From NCBI GenBank assembly GCA_020634395.1, contig JACKBU010000012.1, positions 1 through 64,000 of the forward strand: DNA of 64,000 bases. Reading direction: 5' to 3'. The notes below the pieces were generated by a model. That model worked only from the letters and a program-made list of their open reading frames with translations, did not search any database and had not been told where the DNA came from. A program made the position numbers and the translations under genes. The first letter of the stretch is position 1, and every line of letters begins with the position of its first letter. The DNA comes from Ardenticatenaceae bacterium (GTDB lineage: Bacteria > Chloroflexota > Anaerolineae > Promineifilales > Promineifilaceae). Shown here one piece after another: positions 43,071 through 52,459 of the stretch.

Positions 43071-44273
43071 ATGTCCGATAGACCAGTAACAATTTTATGC
43101 CTGGCCAGTTACTTTAAAGGCACCAGCTTCTTAACCGCCGCCAAAGCCATCGGCTGCCGGGTTCTCCTGGTCACACGAGAAAAATTGGCCGATGAACCGT
43201 GGCCGCGGGAGGCGATTGACGAGATTTTCTTTATGCCGGATCTGGCGAAACAACCGGACATCACCCACGCTATCGCTTATCTGATGCGGGGCACGGCCGT
43301 TGACCAGATCGTGCCGCTCGATGACTATGATGTGCTGACGGCCGCCGCCCTGCGAGAACACTTTCGCCTGCCGGGATTGGGCGTGACCCACGGCCGTTAT
43401 TTCCGCGATAAACTGGCCATGCGTACCCAGGCTCGCCAGGTCGGGCTGCCGGTGCCCGAGTTTACGCCCGTCTTTAACTACGATAACCTGCGCGCCTTCA
43501 TGGATCGCGTGCCGCTGCCCTGGGTGCTCAAACCCCGAGCCGAAGCCGGCGCGATGGGCATCAAAAAAGTTTATTCTTCCGAGGAGGTCTGGCGCTGGCT
43601 GGATAAACTCGGCGATGAACAATCTTACTTTTTGCTGGAACAGTTCGTGCCAGGACTCGTCTATCACGTTGATTCCATCGTTTCTGAAGGTGAGGTGGTG
43701 CTGGCTGTGCCCCATCAATACGCCCAGCCACCGCTAAACGTCGCCCACGATGGCGGCGTGTTCGTCACGCGCACCATGCGCCGCGATTCAGCCGAGGCGA
43801 AGGCGATTTTGGATTTGAACCGGCGCATGATTGCAGGATTTGGTATGGCGCGCGGCGTGGCCCATACGGAATTCATTCAAGCGGAAGACGGCCGTTTCTA
43901 CTTCCTGGAAACAGCCGCGCGGGTGGGGGGAGCCAACATCGAAGAACTGGTTGCCGCCGCTGCCGGGGTCAATTTGTGGGCCGAGTGGGCCAGGCTGGAA
44001 GCTGCCCATGCCCTGGGCGAAACCTATCCCATTCCCGCCGACAAAGGAGCCTATGCCGGGGTGTTGATTTGCCTGGCGCGTCAGGAATGGCCGGATTTGT
44101 CTGGCTACCAGGATGCGGAAATCGTCTTTCGGCTGAATAAGAAACATCATGCCGGGCTAATTGTCGCCTCGGCAGAGAGGGATCGCGTGGAAACGTTGAT
44201 CGCCGCCTATGCCCAGCGCTTTGCCTACGACTTCCTGGCCGTGGCGCCGCCTCTGGACAAACCCCCTACCTGA
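43071..44273 (+). CDS. ATP-grasp domain protein of unknown substrate
   Basis: The protein is 400 residues from ATG 43071, seven bases after AAAGGA. An N-terminal preATP-grasp Rossmann-like part (ILCLASYFKGTSFLTAAKAIGCRVLLVTRE, IVPLDDYDVL) precedes the ATP-grasp core. The core has WVLKPRAEAGAMGIKKV for ATP binding, FLLEQFVPG, and the metal-binding FYFLETAARVGGANIEEL. The layout resembles carboxylate-amine ligases of the carbamoyl-phosphate-synthase/PurK type. The reaction cannot be told from sequence, and no partner gene in the neighbourhood suggests it. Confidence 0.88.
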   Translation: MSDRPVTILCLASYFKGTSFLTAAKAIGCRVLLVTREKLADEPWPREAIDEIFFMPDLAKQPDITHAIAYLMRGTAVDQIVPLDDYDVLTAAALREHFRLPGLGVTHGRYFRDKLAMRTQARQVGLPVPEFTPVFNYDNLRAFMDRVPLPWVLKPRAEAGAMGIKKVYSSEEVWRWLDKLGDEQSYFLLEQFVPGLVYHVDSIVSEGEVVLAVPHQYAQPPLNVAHDGGVFVTRTMRRDSAEAKAILDLNRRMIAGFGMARGVAHTEFIQAEDGRFYFLETAARVGGANIEELVAAAAGVNLWAEWARLEAAHALGETYPIPADKGAYAGVLICLARQEWPDLSGYQDAEIVFRLNKKHHAGLIVASAERDRVETLIAAYAQRFAYDFLAVAPPLDKPPT

Positions 44274-44289
44274 AAATCCGGACTATCTT

Positions 44290-45339
44290 CTAGACCTGAT
44301 GCTCCTGCCGGTACTGGGTGATAAGGTCTTGGACGAGGCGGCGTTGGGAAACGGCCGTTTCCCACGGTGCCAGCAGTCGTTCCTGGTACGTTGTTTGCAC
44401 CTGGGTCGTTTCTGCCGCGACGATCTGCGCCTGATCCAGCACCTGCTCGCGAATCGGCTTGATGATCTGGCGGCTCAGCCGCACGTCGTCGCCATCCTTC
44501 GCCAGCCATAAATCCAGCGGCTCGGCGACGTTGGTGGCCAGCCCGCTGATGGTATGCGGCGTTTCGTTGAGTAGATTGGTCGCCGCTTCCATTACCGTTG
44601 CCGCCCGCTCGCCCAGATTAAAAGGCAGCCACTTGCGCAAATCCTGAAACCACTGGTTCACCATTTCCAGAAATGGCCCAACTTTTTCCACGGCATCTGC
44701 CAGCAGCTCTTCCAGCGCGGAAAAATAAGTCTGCAGCCGGTTTTGGTGGCTTTCCAGCCAGCCACGGCCGTTTTCCAGCAAAGGAATGTGGCCTTCCAGT
44801 TCGGCCAGGGCTTGCTGCCCGGCGGCCACGCCCTCGACCAGCAGCGGCGATTTGCTCACCAGCCCTTCTAGCGAGGCAGACATGGCTGTCAGGCCTTCTT
44901 CCACCAGCGCGGAAACGTCCACGTCGTCCAGTTGTTCATAAAGACCCACCAGCCCGCCTAAGACGCTGATCTGTTCATTTTTCTTAGCCAGTTCGGCCGC
45001 CAGGGCTTCTGCCTGGGCCGATTGGCTGCCGTCGGTGGCCTGCATGGCCTGCAGGCTGCGTTGCGCGGCATCCAGTTCGGCCTGCAAGCGCATGTTTTCT
45101 GCCTGGGCCGCGGCCAGTTTACGGAACAGCTCGGCCAGATCGTCTGGGGAGGAGAGCACGGCCTGTGTTGCCGGCGACACGGTGACCGGGGCAATCGGCA
45201 CTGGCGGGGCAACGGCCGTTGTCCGGCGTGCTAAAACTGTGGCCCCAATGCCCGTCGCTGCTGCCGCCATGGTGGTCATAGCGGCCGTTCGTAAAAATTC
45301 TCGTCTCGGTGTATCAAATTCCTCTTCGTGAATTGACAT
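44290..45339 (-). CDS. Tat-exported coiled-coil protein of unknown function
   Basis: The protein is 349 residues. The N-terminus TPRREFLRTAAMTTMAAAATGIGATVLA is a clear twin-arginine signal with a moderately hydrophobic Ala-rich helix. A coiled coil follows (about 65-125, rich in Ala, Gln, Glu and Leu). The remainder is a long alpha-helical region with amphipathic repeats. There are no cysteines and no cofactor motif, which is unusual for a Tat substrate. It lies 44 bases upstream of era on the same strand in a convergent arrangement with the ATP-grasp gene. Confidence 0.72.
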   Translation of the reverse strand: MSIHEEEFDTPRREFLRTAAMTTMAAAATGIGATVLARRTTAVAPPVPIAPVTVSPATQAVLSSPDDLAELFRKLAAAQAENMRLQAELDAAQRSLQAMQATDGSQSAQAEALAAELAKKNEQISVLGGLVGLYEQLDDVDVSALVEEGLTAMSASLEGLVSKSPLLVEGVAAGQQALAELEGHIPLLENGRGWLESHQNRLQTYFSALEELLADAVEKVGPFLEMVNQWFQDLRKWLPFNLGERAATVMEAATNLLNETPHTISGLATNVAEPLDLWLAKDGDDVRLSRQIIKPIREQVLDQAQIVAAETTQVQTTYQERLLAPWETAVSQRRLVQDLITQYRQEHQV

Positions 45340-45383
45340 TACAATCTCCTTGTGGGCAAGGCGTCCAGGTAACGGAACCTGTT

Positions 45384-46328
45384 CTATTCGACGACGCTGT
45401 AACCCAGGCGGCGCAGCACTTTTTCATCACGCCGCCATTTTGGTTCTACTTTTACCCACAAATCTAAGAACACCTTACTCTCCGTAAGCGTTTCGATTTC
45501 CTGGCGCGCGGCAGTACCAATTTGCTGGAGCTGTTTGCCTTTGGCGCCAATGAGAATGCGTTTGTGACTGTCGCGCTCGACGAAAATGTTGGCGCTGATG
45601 TAGATGACGCCGTTTTCACGCTCTTTAAATTCGTCGACGACAACGGCCGTGCCGTACGGCACTTCTTCGCGCAGTTGCAGCATGATTTGCTCGCGGATCA
45701 ACTCTGCCGCCAGGTCGCGGATAAACAGGTCGGTGATTTGGTCGGCGGGGTAGTAGCGCGGCCCCTCGGGCAAAGCGTTCAGGATCATTTGCCAGAGTTC
45801 ATCACGGCCGTTGCCTTCCGTGGCCGAAAATAATATCCAGGGGGCGTTGGGCAGCAGCGCACGAAACGCTTCGGTACGCGGCAGCACTTCTTCGGCCGTC
45901 AAACGATCCGCCTTGTTCATCGCCAGGATGACTGGCGTGTGTGGCCCCAGGGCAGCCAGCTGGCGGCTGATGATCTCGTCGCCGGTGCCGGGTTCTTCGC
46001 TGGCGTCCACTACCCATACCACGACGTCGGCGTCGTTCAGCGCTTCGGCGGCTACATTAACCATATATTCATCTAATTTGTGACGCGGTTTCATCAGGCC
46101 CGGCGTATCGACAAAGATGACCTGATAGTCCGGCTGGGTGACGATGCCCAACTGGCGATTACGTGTTGTTTGTGGACTGGGGGTTACAATGGCCAGTTTC
46201 TGACGCATAAAGGCGTTGAAAAGGGTACTTTTTCCGGCATTAGGCCGGCCCACCAGACTGACGAATCCGGCTTTGTGGCCTTCTGGTGTTTCTTCCCAGG
46301 TTGTGGGGGTTATTTCTTGTTCGCTCAT
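45384..46328 (-). CDS. era: GTPase Era
   Basis: The protein is 314 residues from ATG 46328. The extra upstream frame to 46400 is unconserved. G motifs are GRPNAGKST, TTRNRQLG, VDTPGL and NKAD. The C-terminal KH domain has SHKRILIGAKGKQLQQIGTAARQEIE followed by KVFLDLWVKVEPKWR. Era binds the 3' end of 16S rRNA and is needed for 30S assembly. Confidence 0.96.
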   Translation of the reverse strand: MSEQEITPTTWEETPEGHKAGFVSLVGRPNAGKSTLFNAFMRQKLAIVTPSPQTTRNRQLGIVTQPDYQVIFVDTPGLMKPRHKLDEYMVNVAAEALNDADVVVWVVDASEEPGTGDEIISRQLAALGPHTPVILAMNKADRLTAEEVLPRTEAFRALLPNAPWILFSATEGNGRDELWQMILNALPEGPRYYPADQITDLFIRDLAAELIREQIMLQLREEVPYGTAVVVDEFKERENGVIYISANIFVERDSHKRILIGAKGKQLQQIGTAARQEIETLTESKVFLDLWVKVEPKWRRDEKVLRRLGYSVVE

Positions 46329-46400
46329 GTGGATTAATCCGTTATGTAAAACTAATGAGGTGGCAACAAGCTGCCACTGCCTTGGCCACCATTCTACCAT

Positions 46401-47138
46401 TCAACGCCGACTTCCATAGAATTTTAACATAAACAGGGATATTAGAACAAGTGTGCTATTTATGAGGCTGTCCAGGCGCAGCGATTTCACAGTGGGGGCT
46501 GGGTCGCCGCGCCAAAAGCCCAGGGCGGCGTAACCGGCGCTGAGCAGTCCCAGTGTAAACCAGAAGAGTTGGCCGGTCTGCCAGCGGCGGGCTGTCAGCC
46601 AGGCCAGGGCAAAGGTCAGCAGCGACCAGGCCATTCCCAGCCATTGAGTCGCGTAGCGCACGGCAAATACTCCATATTCGTCTGGGGCGGCCAGGGCAAA
46701 AGGACCAAGGATGGTTTCGAGACCGTAAGCGCAGCCTTCGAACCAGCAAGCCGACCAGCCAAAGGCGCTGCCCAAGGCCAGACCCGGTGCAAAGAGATCG
46801 GCGTAGGCCGCGAAGCTGCGTTTTTGCCAGATGCACCAGAGCCACAAACCAAGTAGTCCGCCCAGCAGCGCCCCGTGGTAGGTGTAGCCGCCCTGCCAGA
46901 TGTGCCAGATGGTTGACGGCCGTTCTCCAAAATAATCCCATTGCACCAGCACAAATCCAATCCGGCCGCCAATCAACCCGCCCGCCAGCCCGGCTAATGC
47001 CGCATCAAACCAGCCCGGCAGAGGCAAGCGGCGGGCGCGCCAGGCTGTTACGCCCAGCCCGGCCAGAATACCCAGCCCCAGGAGGATGTTGTAGCTGTAC
47101 AGAAGATTGGGACCGAGGCGGCCCACTATCGGCGTCAT
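46401..47138 (-). CDS. Divergent prolipoprotein diacylglyceryl transferase (Lgt-like)
   Basis: I start at ATG 47138 (MTPIVGRLGPNLLYSYNILLGLG), giving 245 residues with about seven membrane helices. Family features are GGRIGFVLVQWDYF, IWQGGYTYHGALLGGLLG (the H-G-x-L-x-G motif) and AVRYATQWLGMAW. The usual Lgt signature G-R-x-G-N-F-x-N-G-E is replaced by FGWSACWFEGCAYGLE, so catalysis is uncertain. A functional enzyme would transfer diacylglyceryl to the lipobox Cys of proteins such as those at 889-3009 and 55020-55823. It is divergent from mgsA. Confidence 0.8.
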   Translation of the reverse strand: MTPIVGRLGPNLLYSYNILLGLGILAGLGVTAWRARRLPLPGWFDAALAGLAGGLIGGRIGFVLVQWDYFGERPSTIWHIWQGGYTYHGALLGGLLGLWLWCIWQKRSFAAYADLFAPGLALGSAFGWSACWFEGCAYGLETILGPFALAAPDEYGVFAVRYATQWLGMAWSLLTFALAWLTARRWQTGQLFWFTLGLLSAGYAALGFWRGDPAPTVKSLRLDSLINSTLVLISLFMLKFYGSRR

Positions 47139-47190
47139 GGGGCAATGGTAAATGAAGGCGGCCGTTTCGGCCAATGCTCCCATCCTGACG

Positions 47191-47219
47191 TTTACGGCGT
47201 TGTGGGGCTCGTCTATAAT
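47191..47219 (+). promoter_or_regulatory. Promoter of mgsA
   Basis: TTTACG (47191-47196), a 17-base spacer and a perfect TATAAT (47214-47219) lie 44 bases upstream of the mgsA start codon. Confidence 0.65.
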
Positions 47220-47262
47220 GGGCCTGAGATGTCGGATGAAAGACCTGGAACCGGAGGTATCT

Positions 47263-47757
47263 ATGGGTAACCTGATGATGACGATAGAAATGTCCGCCCG
47301 CAAATCGATTGCGCTGGTCGCCCACGACAATCAGAAGGACGACCTGCTGGAGTGGGTGCGCTTTAATATGGCGTCGCTGCTGGAACATGCGTTGTATGCC
47401 ACAGGCACGACGGGCTGGCTTTTGGAGCGTGAGTTAGGTTTGCCAATCCATCGCCTGCAAAGCGGCCCGCTGGGGGGCGACCAGCAGATCGGCGCTAAGA
47501 TTTCCGAAGGGGAGATTGACTGCCTGATTTTCTTTTGGGATCCGCTGGAGTCGCAGCCCCACGATCCGGATATCAAGGCGCTGCTGCGCTTGGCGGCTGT
47601 GTGGAATATTCCGGTAGCTACCAATCGCGCCACGGCCGATTTTCTGATCTCTTCGCCGCTGATGGTGGGGGAATACGGCCGTATCGTTCCCGATTACAGT
47701 GCCTATCGCCGCCGCCTGGAGGCCAAAGTAACTCCTGACGAACCGGCCAAAATATGA
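47263..47757 (+). CDS. mgsA: Methylglyoxal synthase
   Basis: The protein is 164 residues from ATG 47263, which has GGAGGT four bases upstream. It converts dihydroxyacetone phosphate to methylglyoxal, bypassing lower glycolysis when phosphate is short. All family blocks are present: ARKSIALVAHDNQK, LYATGTTGWLLE, SGPLGGDQQIGAKISEG, LIFFWDPLESQPHDPDIKALLRLA and VWNIPVATNRATADF. The catalytic Asp and His in GGDQQ and PHDPD are conserved. Confidence 0.96.
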   Translation: MGNLMMTIEMSARKSIALVAHDNQKDDLLEWVRFNMASLLEHALYATGTTGWLLERELGLPIHRLQSGPLGGDQQIGAKISEGEIDCLIFFWDPLESQPHDPDIKALLRLAAVWNIPVATNRATADFLISSPLMVGEYGRIVPDYSAYRRRLEAKVTPDEPAKI

Positions 47758-47844
47758 TAAAAATTGAGGAAGTAACCGGCCGCAAAACCGGGCGAGCTTT
47801 GGGTTTAACCGGCGCGGTCTGCGGCACAATCCCCAGGAGATAAA

Positions 47845-48921
47845 ATGGACCTGAAAATTCACCCACTTGATCCAGCCAATACGAAACAACCGCCTGTCGA
47901 TGATTTTGGCTTTGGCAACTTATTCAGCAACCGCATGTTTACGCAGCAGTATACGGCCGGCCAGGGCTGGCACGATGCCCGGATTGGTCCCTATGAGCCG
48001 TTGTCGCTGTGGCCGTCGACGGCCGTTTTGCACTACGCCCAGGAGATCTTTGAAGGCACCAAGGCCTATCGCCGGCCAGACGGCCGTGTTAACCTTTTCC
48101 GGCCGTGGGAAAACGCCCGCCGCTTTAACGAATCGGCCCGGCGCATGGTCATGCCGTTGGTCGACGAAGAAGATCATGTGGCCGCCATCGCCAAGCTGGT
48201 CGAGTTGGAAGAAGACTGGGTGCCGGGCGTGCCTGGCTCTTCGCTGTACATTCGCCCGGCGATGATTGCTACCGACGCGGCTCTAGGCGTGCACGCCAGC
48301 AAGACGTATATGCATTTCATCATTCTGAGTCCGGTCGGCGCTTACTTTAAGGAAGGATTTAATCCGGTGCCTGTTTATATCTCGGAGGAATACCGCCGGG
48401 CGGTGAAGGGGGGGACGGGCGCGGCCAAAACCGGCGGCAACTACGCCGCCAGCCTCTACGTGAGCGAGGCGGTGAAGAGCAAAGGGTATTCGCAGGTGTT
48501 GTGGCTGGACGCGATACACGGCCGTTACATCGAAGAAGTGGGCGCGATGAACATTTGTTTTGTCTATGGCGGACAGCAAATCGTCACGCCCAGGCTCAGC
48601 GGCAGCATTTTGCCCGGCATCACCCGTAAGTCGCTGCTCACCCTGGCCCCCGATCTGGGCTACGAGGTCAGCGAGGAAACTATCGACGTCAACGACATGC
48701 TGGCCGACCTGAAGTCCGGTAAGATCACCGAGGTCTTTGGCTGCGGTACGGCGGCGGTTATCGCTCCGGTGGGCAAGTTCGGCTACAAAGATGAGGAATA
48801 CATCATCAACGATTACCAGCCCGGCCCGGTTTCGCATCGTCTGTTTGACGAGTTGACGGGCATTCAGACTGGCCGTTTGCCAGATCCGTATAACTGGACC
48901 TTTACCATCGGCGAGGCATAA
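47845..48921 (+). CDS. ilvE: Branched-chain amino acid aminotransferase (group II)
   Basis: The protein is 358 residues from ATG 47845, with AGGAG upstream. It is a fold-type IV PLP enzyme. It shows LHYAQEIFEGTKAYRRPDG at the N-terminus, KGGTGAAKTGGNYAAS containing the PLP lysine region, LWLDAIHGRYIEEVGAMNI, and SGSILPGITRKSLLTLA. The length and the YxGQ-GW opening match the eukaryote-like group found in many bacteria. It catalyses the last step of Leu, Ile and Val synthesis. No other ilv gene is nearby. Confidence 0.95.
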   Translation: MDLKIHPLDPANTKQPPVDDFGFGNLFSNRMFTQQYTAGQGWHDARIGPYEPLSLWPSTAVLHYAQEIFEGTKAYRRPDGRVNLFRPWENARRFNESARRMVMPLVDEEDHVAAIAKLVELEEDWVPGVPGSSLYIRPAMIATDAALGVHASKTYMHFIILSPVGAYFKEGFNPVPVYISEEYRRAVKGGTGAAKTGGNYAASLYVSEAVKSKGYSQVLWLDAIHGRYIEEVGAMNICFVYGGQQIVTPRLSGSILPGITRKSLLTLAPDLGYEVSEETIDVNDMLADLKSGKITEVFGCGTAAVIAPVGKFGYKDEEYIINDYQPGPVSHRLFDELTGIQTGRLPDPYNWTFTIGEA

Positions 48922-48955
48922 CGGGTCTTTGGGATTGTGTGGGGTCTGGTTTGAG

Positions 48956-49001
48956 GCGTGATACGTGCTGCGCGAAGATGTTCTCTGGTCACGTATCACG
49001 C
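48956..49001. repeat. Hairpin repeat GCGTGATACGTG downstream of ilvE
   Basis: Perfect 12-base arms (48956-48967 and 48990-49001) flank a 22-base loop. It shares the GCGTGATxCGT core with 23064-23098, and a further half-site CACGCATTATG follows at 49004. The rest of the gap to 49209 shows no other feature. Confidence 0.7.
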
Positions 49002-49209
49002 TTCACGCATTATGAGATGTGACCATCGTAAGTTCCTGGAGAGCCGGAATAATTTGGCGCAGGATCTCCTGCTTTGATAGCTTTCGGCTGCAACTTGATA
49101 GTTTCTGGCACTTTGGCTGGCTACACTTGGGGCGATAAAATTTTTAACATCAAACACGGTGCGCCTGCCTGATTTATAACACAGCGGGCTGGGGCGCCGG
49201 GAGGATACA

Positions 49210-50361
49210 ATGCAAGAAGTAGCAATTTTGGGCGTGGGGCAAACGGCCGTACGCGAGCACTGGGACCTTTCCATCCGCCAACTGGCTGTAGACGCCGGGC
49301 AAGCCGCCATGGCCGACGCCGGAATAGACAAAATTGACGGCCTGTTCGTGGGCAACATGACCAGCGGCCGTCTGAACAAACAGCACCAACTCGGCGCGTT
49401 GGTCGCCGATTACCTGGGACAGTGGGGCGTGGAGGCGGTGAAATTAGAAGCCGCCTGCGGTTCGGCGGGGTCGGCCATGCGCCAGGGCATTCTGGCCGTT
49501 GCCAGCGGCGAGATGGAAGCGGTGCTGGTCATCGGCGTGGAGAAGATGACCGAAACAAACTTCAAAGAAACCACGGCCGCGCTCACCGGAGCGGCAGATG
49601 CCGATTATGAAGTCATTCAGGGTGTAACCTTCGTGGGGTTGAATGCACTGCTCATGCGGCGCTACATGCACGAATATGGCTATACCCGGCACGATTTTGC
49701 GCCGTTCGCCCTCAACGCCCACGCTAACGGGGCCAAAAACCCCCACGCCATGTTCCGCGAGCCAATCACCCAAAAGGTTTACGACAAAGGCCGCATCGTG
49801 GCCGATCCGATCAGCCTCTACGACGCCTCGCCGATTGGTGATGGGGCGGCGGCGCTGTTGTTGGTCCCGGCGGCCAAAGCGCCGCAGGCCGTGCGCGTTA
49901 TCGGTTCGGCTTCTTCCACCGATACGTTGGCGATTCACGATCGGGAGGATACGTTGTGGCTGAAAGCGGCCGAGTTGTCGGCCAAACAGGCTTACCAGCA
50001 GGCAGGCGTTGGCCCGGACGACATTGATCTGTTTGAACTGCATGACGCCTTTAGCATTATGGCGGCGCTGTCGTTAGAGACGTGCGGTTTTGCCGAACGT
50101 GGGGAAGGGGTGCGGCTGGCACAGGCGGGCGAAATTTTCCCGAACGGCCGTATTCCCATTTGCACCATGGGCGGCCTGAAAGGGCGCGGTCACCCGGTAG
50201 GCGCCACCGGCCTGTATCAGATTGCGGAGGCCACTTTGCAGCTGCGTGGCGAAGCCGGCGAGGCTCAAATCGAAGGGGCACATACAGCCATGGCCCAAAA
50301 CATTGGCGGCAGCGGCGCGACAATAGCCACGCACATTTTGCAGCGGCCATCTTCCAGGTAG
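49210..50361 (+). CDS. Thiolase-family acetyl-CoA acetyltransferase (SCP-x/archaeal type)
   Basis: The protein is 383 residues. The nucleophile is Cys83 (LEAACGSAGSAMRQG). Later motifs are ELHDAFSIMAALSLE, with the histidine equivalent to the NEAF/HDAF element, and GGLKGRGHPVGATG with the base histidine. This subgroup forms acetoacetyl-CoA or cleaves beta-ketoacyl-CoA. In archaea and some Chloroflexota it pairs with a small zinc-ribbon/OB protein and HMG-CoA synthase, but neither is visible next to it. Confidence 0.93.
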   Translation: MQEVAILGVGQTAVREHWDLSIRQLAVDAGQAAMADAGIDKIDGLFVGNMTSGRLNKQHQLGALVADYLGQWGVEAVKLEAACGSAGSAMRQGILAVASGEMEAVLVIGVEKMTETNFKETTAALTGAADADYEVIQGVTFVGLNALLMRRYMHEYGYTRHDFAPFALNAHANGAKNPHAMFREPITQKVYDKGRIVADPISLYDASPIGDGAAALLLVPAAKAPQAVRVIGSASSTDTLAIHDREDTLWLKAAELSAKQAYQQAGVGPDDIDLFELHDAFSIMAALSLETCGFAERGEGVRLAQAGEIFPNGRIPICTMGGLKGRGHPVGATGLYQIAEATLQLRGEAGEAQIEGAHTAMAQNIGGSGATIATHILQRPSSR

Positions 50362-50383
50362 TACAGACATCTCATACGGTGGG

Positions 50384-52360
50384 ATGAATACGGCCGTTCG
50401 AGAATGGTTCATTCTGGGTTACAATAGGCGCGGGTTCAAGGAGCAGGTAAGCGAGTCTAAGGTCAAATCTGGGATAATTACGTTGGCAGAAGAAAGCCAA
50501 AATCACGCCATTCCAAAAATATCACCCAAGCTGCAGGCTGTTCTGGAGCAGATTGTCAACGACGTTGTCGCACATATGGATTGTATTGGCGCCATGGTAG
50601 CCACGCTGGAGCATGGCCTGGAACTGGTGGTGCGCGCCTATGCCACAGCCTTCGACGTCAACCTGCTGGAGGAATCGCCGGCTTTTGCCAATTTTGCCCG
50701 GCTGGGTCCGGGCGCGGTGCTGCCGCTCCAAGAGGCGGATTATGCCGACAATCTGGCCGTGCAGGCTGTGCTGGGGCGCGACGGCCGTGCCAACTCCTTC
50801 CTGGTGTCTCACGATCTGGCCGGACTCTTCTCCCCGCTGATTAGCGCCAACGACGCCCGCGTTCTGCAGGAAAAGGCCGGGATCGAGCAGGTGATTGTGC
50901 TGCCCTTCACGCTGCATGGAGAAGTCGTCGGGTGTCTGTTTACCGTCTTTTCCCGTGATCTGTCCGACCGCCAGATCAATACCCTGCAGGCTTTTGGCCG
51001 GCAGGCAGCCTCCGTGATTCAAAATCAGCGCCGCCTGGAGGCCATGCAGGCGCTGGAGCGGATTGTCTTGCGGCTGCAGGCCCGCATGACGGACGAAGAC
51101 GAAGTGTTGCAAACTATCGTCAACAGCGTTGTGGAAGATTTGGGTTATGCCGGGGCTATGGTGGCCACGCTGGAAAGTAACCGCGCGCTGCCGGTACGGG
51201 CTTACGCCGTCAACGTTGATCAAACGGCCGTGGCCTCCATCGAGCACACGGTAGGCATCAGTTTGTTAAGTGATCAGGCTGTGGTTTTCCTGGATCAGCC
51301 GCAGTTTCAGGAAAATCTGAGTGTGCGAGCCGTGACGGGGTTGAACGGCCGTCCCGAAAAGTATCTCATCTCTCCTCACCTGTACGACCTGCTGCGGCCG
51401 TTGGCCGATCGCAGCGTTGCGGAGCAGGCTCAGCAGTTGTTGGGCATCAAGCAGGTCATCGCCGTGCCCTTTTTCCAGGCCGACGCAGTGGTCGGCAACC
51501 TGTTTGTGACAACGCAGAAAGCGCAGTTTTCCGATTGGGAAATCAGTTTGCTGACGGCCCTGGGTCAGCATGCCGCTGCGGGACTGCGCAACGCCCGTCT
51601 CTACCGGGAAATGTCGGAGCAGCGGCGGATTGCTCAAACGTTTGGCCGCATGGCTTTTAGCACCGTGGCTTCGGCCCATTCATTGCGCAATCACGTGGGC
51701 AATATCAGCGGTTACATGCAGCTGCTGCAGATGCTGCCCCAGCTTTCGGCCGAGCGGCGCGATTTTATCTTCCGCGAGCTGCCTATGGTAAGTGAAGAAA
51801 TCACCAAAATTATCGACATTCTGGACAATCTAAACGAGCCGTGGCGATCCACGACAACCAGCGAGGCGAAAGTCAATGATTGTCTGAGTCGTGCCCTGGT
51901 TGAACTTTTTCCGCGTACGCCGCTGTTCAGCCATCAGCCCAAGATTGTCACCGAGTCCAAAATCACGGTGCATCTCAATCTGGCCGACGATCTGCCGGCA
52001 GTGAAAACAGCCAAGGATATGCTTTCGGAAGCCCTGCGGATCATCATCAAAAACGCCACCGAAGCTCTGGCGGAAGTCAATCGCCAGCCGCACATCTGGT
52101 TGACTACCAGGCTGGCAGCCGATCGGAGTATCGTGGTGACGATTCGGGACAACGGACCTGGCATCCCGCCGGAAAATCTGGCGTATATTTTTGAGATGGG
52201 TTGGACTACCAAAAAAGGCAGCGGCATGGGTTTTGGTCTGTTTTGGACAAAAGACTTTGTCGAAGGGCTTGGCGGCAAGCTGACTGTTTCTAGCACGGTA
52301 GGGGAAGGAACTACTTTTGTAATCACGTTGCCGGCCACGGCCGTTTCTCCCGCCACCTGA
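50384..52360 (+). CDS. Soluble GAF-domain sensor histidine kinase
   Basis: The protein is 658 residues. Two GAF domains (about 45-225 and 230-405; IVNDVVAHMDCIGAMVATLEHG and IVNSVVEDLGYAGAMVATLESN show they are duplicates) precede a dimerisation helix with the phosphoacceptor candidate in SAHSLRNHVGNISGYMQLL. The HATPase follows, with N box IIIKNATEAL, G1 DNGPGIP and G2 GSGMGFGL. No membrane helix and no receiver domain are present. ATG 50384 has a poorly spaced site. TTG 50483, downstream of a TACAAT box, is a reasonable alternative that removes the unconserved first 33 residues. No response regulator gene is adjacent. Confidence 0.9.
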   Translation: MNTAVREWFILGYNRRGFKEQVSESKVKSGIITLAEESQNHAIPKISPKLQAVLEQIVNDVVAHMDCIGAMVATLEHGLELVVRAYATAFDVNLLEESPAFANFARLGPGAVLPLQEADYADNLAVQAVLGRDGRANSFLVSHDLAGLFSPLISANDARVLQEKAGIEQVIVLPFTLHGEVVGCLFTVFSRDLSDRQINTLQAFGRQAASVIQNQRRLEAMQALERIVLRLQARMTDEDEVLQTIVNSVVEDLGYAGAMVATLESNRALPVRAYAVNVDQTAVASIEHTVGISLLSDQAVVFLDQPQFQENLSVRAVTGLNGRPEKYLISPHLYDLLRPLADRSVAEQAQQLLGIKQVIAVPFFQADAVVGNLFVTTQKAQFSDWEISLLTALGQHAAAGLRNARLYREMSEQRRIAQTFGRMAFSTVASAHSLRNHVGNISGYMQLLQMLPQLSAERRDFIFRELPMVSEEITKIIDILDNLNEPWRSTTTSEAKVNDCLSRALVELFPRTPLFSHQPKIVTESKITVHLNLADDLPAVKTAKDMLSEALRIIIKNATEALAEVNRQPHIWLTTRLAADRSIVVTIRDNGPGIPPENLAYIFEMGWTTKKGSGMGFGLFWTKDFVEGLGGKLTVSSTVGEGTTFVITLPATAVSPAT

Positions 52361-52459
52361 CTCCTGCTTCACACAAACTCGATCTGACCTGCGGCGGCAC
52401 ATCTTTGGCCTGCCACGAAATCCTGCTGGCCCCTTTTCGGGGCAACGAAACGATAAACG

